A DNA stretch of 64,000 nucleotides from Sulfuriferula multivorans (lineage in GTDB: Bacteria > Pseudomonadota > Gammaproteobacteria > Burkholderiales > Sulfuriferulaceae). Where the stretch lies: contig NZ_BGOW01000006.1 in assembly GCF_003851125.1 (NCBI RefSeq), forward strand, positions 1-64,000, in the 5' to 3' direction. Under the pieces are notes generated by a model. That model ran no database searches, was not told where the DNA came from, and saw only the letters and a program-made list of their open reading frames with translations. Shown here piece by piece: positions 60,015 through 64,000 of the stretch (the first letter of the stretch is position 1; each line of letters opens with the position of its first letter). The position numbers were made by a program, and so were the translations under genes.

Positions 60015-60427
60015 TCGAGGAAAATTCTGCATGGCTGGTTTCGATGGAGTCGCTATATTGGGTCGATTTTAGACCTCATCGACCGGCAGAAGTGTGGTTC
60101 GCAATCGCTTTCATTTTCCTGCGTCGCTATAACAATCTTCAATAATACGGACAGAGCGGACGCATCTTAATGGCCGTTTTTGGAAAGCGTATTTGGCAAT
60201 CGACGCACAAGTATTGAATGGCTGCTAATCGCTGGATTTCAGGCGGTGAGAAATAAACTGTGAAGGGCTGTTCCGGGTCGATATCGGCCGCTCTCTCGGT
60301 ACGGCCCGTATAAGCTTCAACCTGCCAAATCGCAACTCACAGCCAATGGGCTTGGCTGAATGGCCCCCTTTAGCCACGATGCTGCTTGCCCCGACAGACG
60401 ACTAATCCCTTTGCCTGGCAAGTCTGC
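60015..60427. other. Non-coding stretch, nothing recognised
   Basis: 413 bp without a convincing gene, promoter or RNA. Sequence is of mixed GC; it looks like decayed DNA between the accessory genes and the draG-nifO operon. Confidence 0.6.
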
Positions 60428-60661
60428 TTAGAACCCGTCGCGCTGGCTGCCCCAGGGGTGCGACCCAGGGACCAACGCGGCCTTGATCCCGGCTTTTTCG
60501 ACGTCGGCCAGGGTTTTATAGAGTGTGGCTTCATGCGCCAGCATGCTGCCTTTCATCACGGCCACATAGCGGGACGCGGTGTCGACATCGCAGGTATACC
60601 CGCCACCGGGTTCCTCGACGCTGCGCAAATTGCCATCCCAATCCATAAAAAAACCGCTCAT
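60428..60661 (-). CDS. Unknown small protein, end of draG-nifO operon
   Basis: 77 residues from ATG 60661 (GAGGAT upstream). FFMDWDGNLRSVEEPGGGYT, ASRYVAVMKGSMLAHEATLY and AGIKAALVPGSHPWGSQRDGF. Not recognised. It follows the rhodanese-ankyrin gene by 76 bp in the same direction. Confidence 0.65.
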   Translation of the reverse strand: MSGFFMDWDGNLRSVEEPGGGYTCDVDTASRYVAVMKGSMLAHEATLYKTLADVEKAGIKAALVPGSHPWGSQRDGF

Positions 60662-60737
60662 TTTGTATCCTCGCTGATGCTGTTGTCAGGAATGCCATCA
60701 TCCCAGCCGTCACCGGGAAATAGGGTTTACAAAAAGC

Positions 60738-61529
60738 TCACCCCGCCGCCTGCAACAATTCCTTTTCCACCCTGCGCAGCAAACGCAGGCATTCGATGGT
60801 CGCGGCCATATCCAGCGCGCTGAAATCGTCCAGGGTCTTGAGTTGCGGGTCGGCACCGGCGGCCAGGAGCTTTTCCACCACCGCATGTTTTCCGGTGGAG
60901 GCGGCGTACATCAAACAGGTGGCGCCATTGTCATTCTGATGGTCGAGGGCGCTACCGGCGCGGATCAGCACATCCAGCGTGTCCGGATTCGCGCCCACGC
61001 AGGCCAGCCAGAGCGCGTGGTTGCCGTCGCCATTCTGCGTGTGGGGAGATGCGCCGGCCTGGATCAATTCGAAAACGATCGCGGTGTCGCCTGATTTGCT
61101 GGCACGCATCAGGGGCGTCATGCCGTGTTCGGCGACGGACTCGAGATTGTTGCAGGGATAGCCGTGCTGCTGCAGCCAGTGTGCGAGTTGCGGGCTGAGC
61201 ACAGGCGGCGCTGTTTTCAGGTGCAGCTGCTGCCACGCCTCGAACCCGCCATCCAGGCTATAGACTTCCGCAAAGCCGAAATCCGCGAACATTTGCCCGT
61301 AAATCTGGCTGGCGTTGCCGTGGTAACAGTAAAGCAGCACCGGTGTAGTTTTCGGCGTGCCGAGGAGGGTGGCGTCGAGGTTGTCGCTGGACAGGCGGCG
61401 TGCGGAGGCGATGCGCGCCTGCCCGAAGCTGTCGTGGTCGCGTGAGTCGAGTACCAGCACGTTGTCGCGCGCGAGCAGTTGGCTGGCTGTTGCGGCGTCG
61501 ATGCGCCTGAAGATCCTTGCGTTTGTCAT
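60738..61529 (-). CDS. Rhodanese domain fused to ankyrin repeats
   Basis: 263 residues from ATG 61529, overlapping the previous stop. Residues about 1-115 form a rhodanese-like domain with DNVLVLDSRDHDSFGQARI and the active-site Cys in LLYCYHGNASQIYGQMF. Then about four ankyrin repeats: HGMTPLMRASKSGDTAIVFE, GNHALWLACVGANPDTLDVL and GATCLMYAASTGKHAVVEKL. Sulfur transfer is expected of the first domain, with the repeats binding a partner. A rhodanese gene (rhdN) is known near nifB in Azotobacter. Confidence 0.87.
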   Translation of the reverse strand: MTNARIFRRIDAATASQLLARDNVLVLDSRDHDSFGQARIASARRLSSDNLDATLLGTPKTTPVLLYCYHGNASQIYGQMFADFGFAEVYSLDGGFEAWQQLHLKTAPPVLSPQLAHWLQQHGYPCNNLESVAEHGMTPLMRASKSGDTAIVFELIQAGASPHTQNGDGNHALWLACVGANPDTLDVLIRAGSALDHQNDNGATCLMYAASTGKHAVVEKLLAAGADPQLKTLDDFSALDMAATIECLRLLRRVEKELLQAAG

Positions 61530-63580
61530 GGGGTAGGCTCCGTCTCGGCTGCCGCTGTGCGTTCCGGGTAGGGCGGCAAGGTGGTGATGCGCGTATCGGT
61601 GAGCGCGCGGCCCACGGTGAAGTGGTAGAGCGACTGGAAGTGCAGGCTGCGCAATCCGAGCAGTTCGTGAAAGGCATCGTCGAGAAAGCAGCCGATGCCG
61701 GTGCCGCGCAGCGCCAGGGTTTCTGCTTCCAGATACAGCACCTGGCCGAGCACACCCGCTTCCCAGTGCAGTTGCCGATAGCGCCAGGCGTCTTGCTGGA
61801 TGCTGTGTTCGAATTCGGCCAGCATGCCCAGCGTGAAACAACTGTCGGCGGCAATTGCCTGCTGGCAGCTGACGGCGCGGGCGACCTTCTGCCACTTGCC
61901 TGCTTGCAGGCGGAACAAGGGCAGGTCCGCAGGACAGCCTGCCACCCGCTGCCACTCGAATTCATCGCTCAATTCCGCACGCAGCCGCGCTTCTGCGCCA
62001 GCCTCGCGCACCAGGATGTAAAGCCCGGCGGGCACGTCTTCCACGCGGTGGACGAAAAACACCGGGTGAACCTGCGGCGCGTAGTCCCAGATATCCCACG
62101 GCAGGTGGGGGTGTGGAAGCAGACTGGCGACGAGGCGGTAGAAGTCGGCTGCGGCCATGGTGAACTGCGGGTCGAAACGCTGGGCGCTGCGCCGCCCCAT
62201 GATGACCTCGGCCGCCGGTAAATGGGTGGCGGACGTTCCCGGCGAGTAATCCAGATGTCGCGTTACGCTAGCTGTGTTGTGATTGCTTTCGGTGGCCGAC
62301 GCGACTTCGTCGATGACCGGCCAGTGGTACATGGGATGCGGGTCGAGAATGTTCGCCTGTCCCATCCAGCTGGTGTGAGCGGCGTCCCACGGTGCGGGCT
62401 CGACCGGCGCTTGCGGGTGAGCCGGGCTGATGAGCTGCGCTGGGCTGATGAGTTGCACTAGCAGATCCGGTTCCTCCCGCTCGGCAACTGCGTAGTCCTG
62501 ATCGCGTCCGGTACCCAGCAGCGCGGTCAAGCGCTGGCTGTCGCAGCTTGCCACCAGACGCACCTGCCATCCCAGCAGGCCGGCGGCATAGCGCAACGCG
62601 GCCAGCGCATGGCCGACATCGAGCTGGCAATAGCGGAAGGCGCGTTCACCGTATTTCCAGGCCTCGCGCCAGTGGATGGAGGACAGCCCGATCCACAGGC
62701 CGGACGGGTGTGCCGCAGTGGAGCGGCAGCGTTGTTCCAGCGCATGGCTGCGGCTCGCGTAGTGGTACAGTCCGTTTTCCAGTCCCTGTATGTCGTGCGC
62801 AATGACATACGCCTCGGTCGGATGCAGATTCCCGCTCGACGGATTGCAGCGCAGCGCCCAGCGATCCGGCCCGTATTCTTTCCAGGCGGAAAGACCCAGC
62901 GACAGTTCCAGCAAGGCGCCCAGCGAATCGAGCGAGATGGTGGGTGGATAAGCCGCTTCCGGCCGGTCTGCGCCGTCGGTCCAAGCCATTCGGCCGGCGC
63001 AAAGCGGCAGGCGCACGGACGGGCTGTCCTTGAAGGTGCGGAATGGATCGGGCTGCATGGTCCAGTCCAGCGTCTCCGGGCCGGAGGCATAGCGATCAGG
63101 CCGGTGCTTGGTGCGCTCGTGGTAGGCGAGCGCGATCTGTGCGCGTTCGGTGTCCTGCGGCGCGGGGCATGGGGTTGCTGCATGGGGGCGCGAGCATTGC
63201 TCCACACCCTGTGGCACATTGCTATTGCTCGCAACGCCCAGCCGCTGTTCGATCTGCGCCGCATCGAATCCCGCCAGGCGCCATCCCTCCGCCTCGATCA
63301 AGGGGCGCCGGATCAGCAGCGGATCGCTCAGCATCAGGTCCAGCGCGGCTTGGGCGTCGATGCGCTCGGGATCGATTTCACCGGACTTCAGTTGCGGCGC
63401 GGCGCGGTTGAACCAGTCGGCAACCGGCAGGGCCGTGAAGAAATCGCGCAGCCGCTGCGCGGTCCACGGCTCACTCAATAAATCCCGTGCGATGACTTGG
63501 TGACCTGCATCGAGCAGCAGCCGCTTCTGGCGCGCGTTGGTTGCACAGCCCGGTTTTTCGTAAAAAATGAGTGTGGTCAT
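61526..63580 (-). CDS. NifO (ArsC-like) domain fused to tandem SagB-type nitroreductase domains
   Basis: 684 residues from ATG 63580 (or 63583, one codon earlier). About 1-125: NifO/ArsC-family domain, IFYEKPGCATNARQKRLLLD, with RRPLIEAEGWRLAGFD. About 170-420: SagB-type nitroreductase-like domain (LRCNPSSGNLHPTEAYVIAH). About 480-670: a second such domain (ILVREAGAEARLRAELSDEF, GVLGQVLYLEAETLALRGTG, IGCFLDDAFHELLG). NifO influences molybdenum/FeMo-co supply in Azotobacter; SagB-type domains are FMN oxidoreductases. I know no described protein with this combination. Overlaps draG and the rhodanese gene. Confidence 0.82.
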   Translation of the reverse strand: MTTLIFYEKPGCATNARQKRLLLDAGHQVIARDLLSEPWTAQRLRDFFTALPVADWFNRAAPQLKSGEIDPERIDAQAALDLMLSDPLLIRRPLIEAEGWRLAGFDAAQIEQRLGVASNSNVPQGVEQCSRPHAATPCPAPQDTERAQIALAYHERTKHRPDRYASGPETLDWTMQPDPFRTFKDSPSVRLPLCAGRMAWTDGADRPEAAYPPTISLDSLGALLELSLGLSAWKEYGPDRWALRCNPSSGNLHPTEAYVIAHDIQGLENGLYHYASRSHALEQRCRSTAAHPSGLWIGLSSIHWREAWKYGERAFRYCQLDVGHALAALRYAAGLLGWQVRLVASCDSQRLTALLGTGRDQDYAVAEREEPDLLVQLISPAQLISPAHPQAPVEPAPWDAAHTSWMGQANILDPHPMYHWPVIDEVASATESNHNTASVTRHLDYSPGTSATHLPAAEVIMGRRSAQRFDPQFTMAAADFYRLVASLLPHPHLPWDIWDYAPQVHPVFFVHRVEDVPAGLYILVREAGAEARLRAELSDEFEWQRVAGCPADLPLFRLQAGKWQKVARAVSCQQAIAADSCFTLGMLAEFEHSIQQDAWRYRQLHWEAGVLGQVLYLEAETLALRGTGIGCFLDDAFHELLGLRSLHFQSLYHFTVGRALTDTRITTLPPYPERTAAAETEPTP

Positions 63581-64000
63581 CATGCGTCCTTTTTCACGTT
63601 TTGCGCGAGCCTGAACAGGGCTTCGGTCTGCGCCTCGATACGCTGCCTGACTTCCTTGTCCAGCTTTTTCAGCCAATACCCCGGAATGCCGGAAACTCCG
63701 TAGGCCGCGCCAGCCAGCATGCCGGCCAGGGCGCCGTTGGTGTCCGCGTCCTCCCCGCAGTTCACCACCTCGGTCACGCAGGATTCGAAACTGTCGGTGC
63801 GAAAAAAATGGTGGAGAACCGTCTGCACCGTATCGACGATGTAGCCCGATGCATGTCTGGGATAGGGGTCGAAACGGAACACCGGAAACTCGCCGGTCAG
63901 GCGACTCGCTTCCGCGCGGCAGCCCTTGATTCCGCCGCCGTGAATCAGGGCTTGCGTCATTCTTCCGAGCGCCAGGGTCGCGGCGTCCGACAAGGGGTGG
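63580..64000 (-). CDS. draG: ADP-ribosyl-dinitrogenase reductase hydrolase DraG (5' part outside window)
   Basis: The C-terminal ~139 residues; the frame runs off the window edge. HPLSDAATLALGRMTQALIH and, later, SFESCVTEVVNCGEDADTNG and ALAGMLAGAAYGVSGIP contain the metal-binding DxDTxG motif of ADP-ribosylglycohydrolases. DraG removes ADP-ribose from the nitrogenase Fe protein, restoring activity. Its stop overlaps the start of the NifO fusion gene. draT is not visible. Confidence 0.92.
   Translation of the reverse strand, partial: HPLSDAATLALGRMTQALIHGGGIKGCRAEASRLTGEFPVFRFDPYPRHASGYIVDTVQTVLHHFFRTDSFESCVTEVVNCGEDADTNGALAGMLAGAAYGVSGIPGYWLKKLDKEVRQRIEAQTEALFRLAQNVKKDA

Overview
The window is a high-GC stretch of a facultatively anaerobic, nitrogen-fixing proteobacterium. 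Gene content suggests a betaproteobacterium of the Nitrosomonadales kind (iron or sulfur oxidisers such as Sideroxydans, Gallionella or Sulfuricella); that placement is inference from gene families. No rRNA or tRNA gene was seen. nifHDK is not in the window, but most of the accessory nif regulon is.

Layout. (1) 1-9.9 kb: anaerobic and NO-related genes. Two FNR-type boxes (2134-2147, 3569-3582) lie before a hemerythrin/DUF2249/membrane-protein operon and between divergent nnrS and a tight operon for O2-independent ubiquinone synthesis (yhcC-like, ubiU, ubiV, hemolysin III, a lipoate-ligase/DUF116 fusion, ubiT, a DUF2249-hemerythrin fusion). (2) 10-13.1 kb: class III ribonucleotide reductase behind a near-ideal NrdR box, with the glycyl-radical domain encoded as a separate 64-residue protein. 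(3) 13.3-25.3 kb: an accessory block on the + strand that begins at a sigma54/NifA-type promoter: an AAA+ ATPase with several small unknown proteins, amine oxidase, a GST broken by an in-frame TGA, SelO, FAH hydrolase, a Rieske protein and a headless CCA-enzyme homologue. A 37-residue prepilin-like gene lies here on the minus strand. (4) 25.3-29.3 kb: an acquired island with a C5-methyltransferase/HNH fusion, a broken EcoRII-type nuclease and a TumE-type toxin-antitoxin pair, bordered by a 120-bp duplication and a perfect 24-bp palindrome. (5) 29.4-32.1 kb: a minus-strand oxygen-defence operon (unknown protein, truncated hemoglobin, two Rieske proteins, SodB) with its own sigma54/NifA promoter. 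(6) 32.3-46.6 kb: iscSU-erpA-iscA-hscA-fdx, ald, nifV-cysE-nifW, fixABCX, rubrerythrin-like, ferredoxin and TPR genes, again from sigma54/NifA promoters. Imperfect palindromic repeats separate several of these genes. (7) 46.6-57.9 kb: nifA of the O2-sensitive type, then nifB-fdxN-hesB-TPR-LRV-nifZ-nifZ2-unknown-nifS-nifT-DUF6129-DegT-like-ferredoxin-unknown-SIR2-like. (8) 57.9-60.4 kb: lower-GC accessory DNA with an attC-like site and unknown genes. (9) 60.4-64 kb: minus-strand draG (partial), a NifO/SagB nitroreductase fusion, a rhodanese-ankyrin protein and a small unknown.

How it fits together. NifA (no nifL seen; its own Cys motif suggests direct O2/redox sensing) should drive at least four other sigma54 promoters found here. 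These feed FeMo-co synthesis (NifB, NifV), Fe-S assembly (IscSU and NifS), electron supply (FixABCX, ferredoxins), oxygen protection (SodB, hemoglobin, Rieske) and an uncharacterised AAA+ module. DraG would control nitrogenase after translation. Functions are read from sequence motifs and family knowledge; no search was run.
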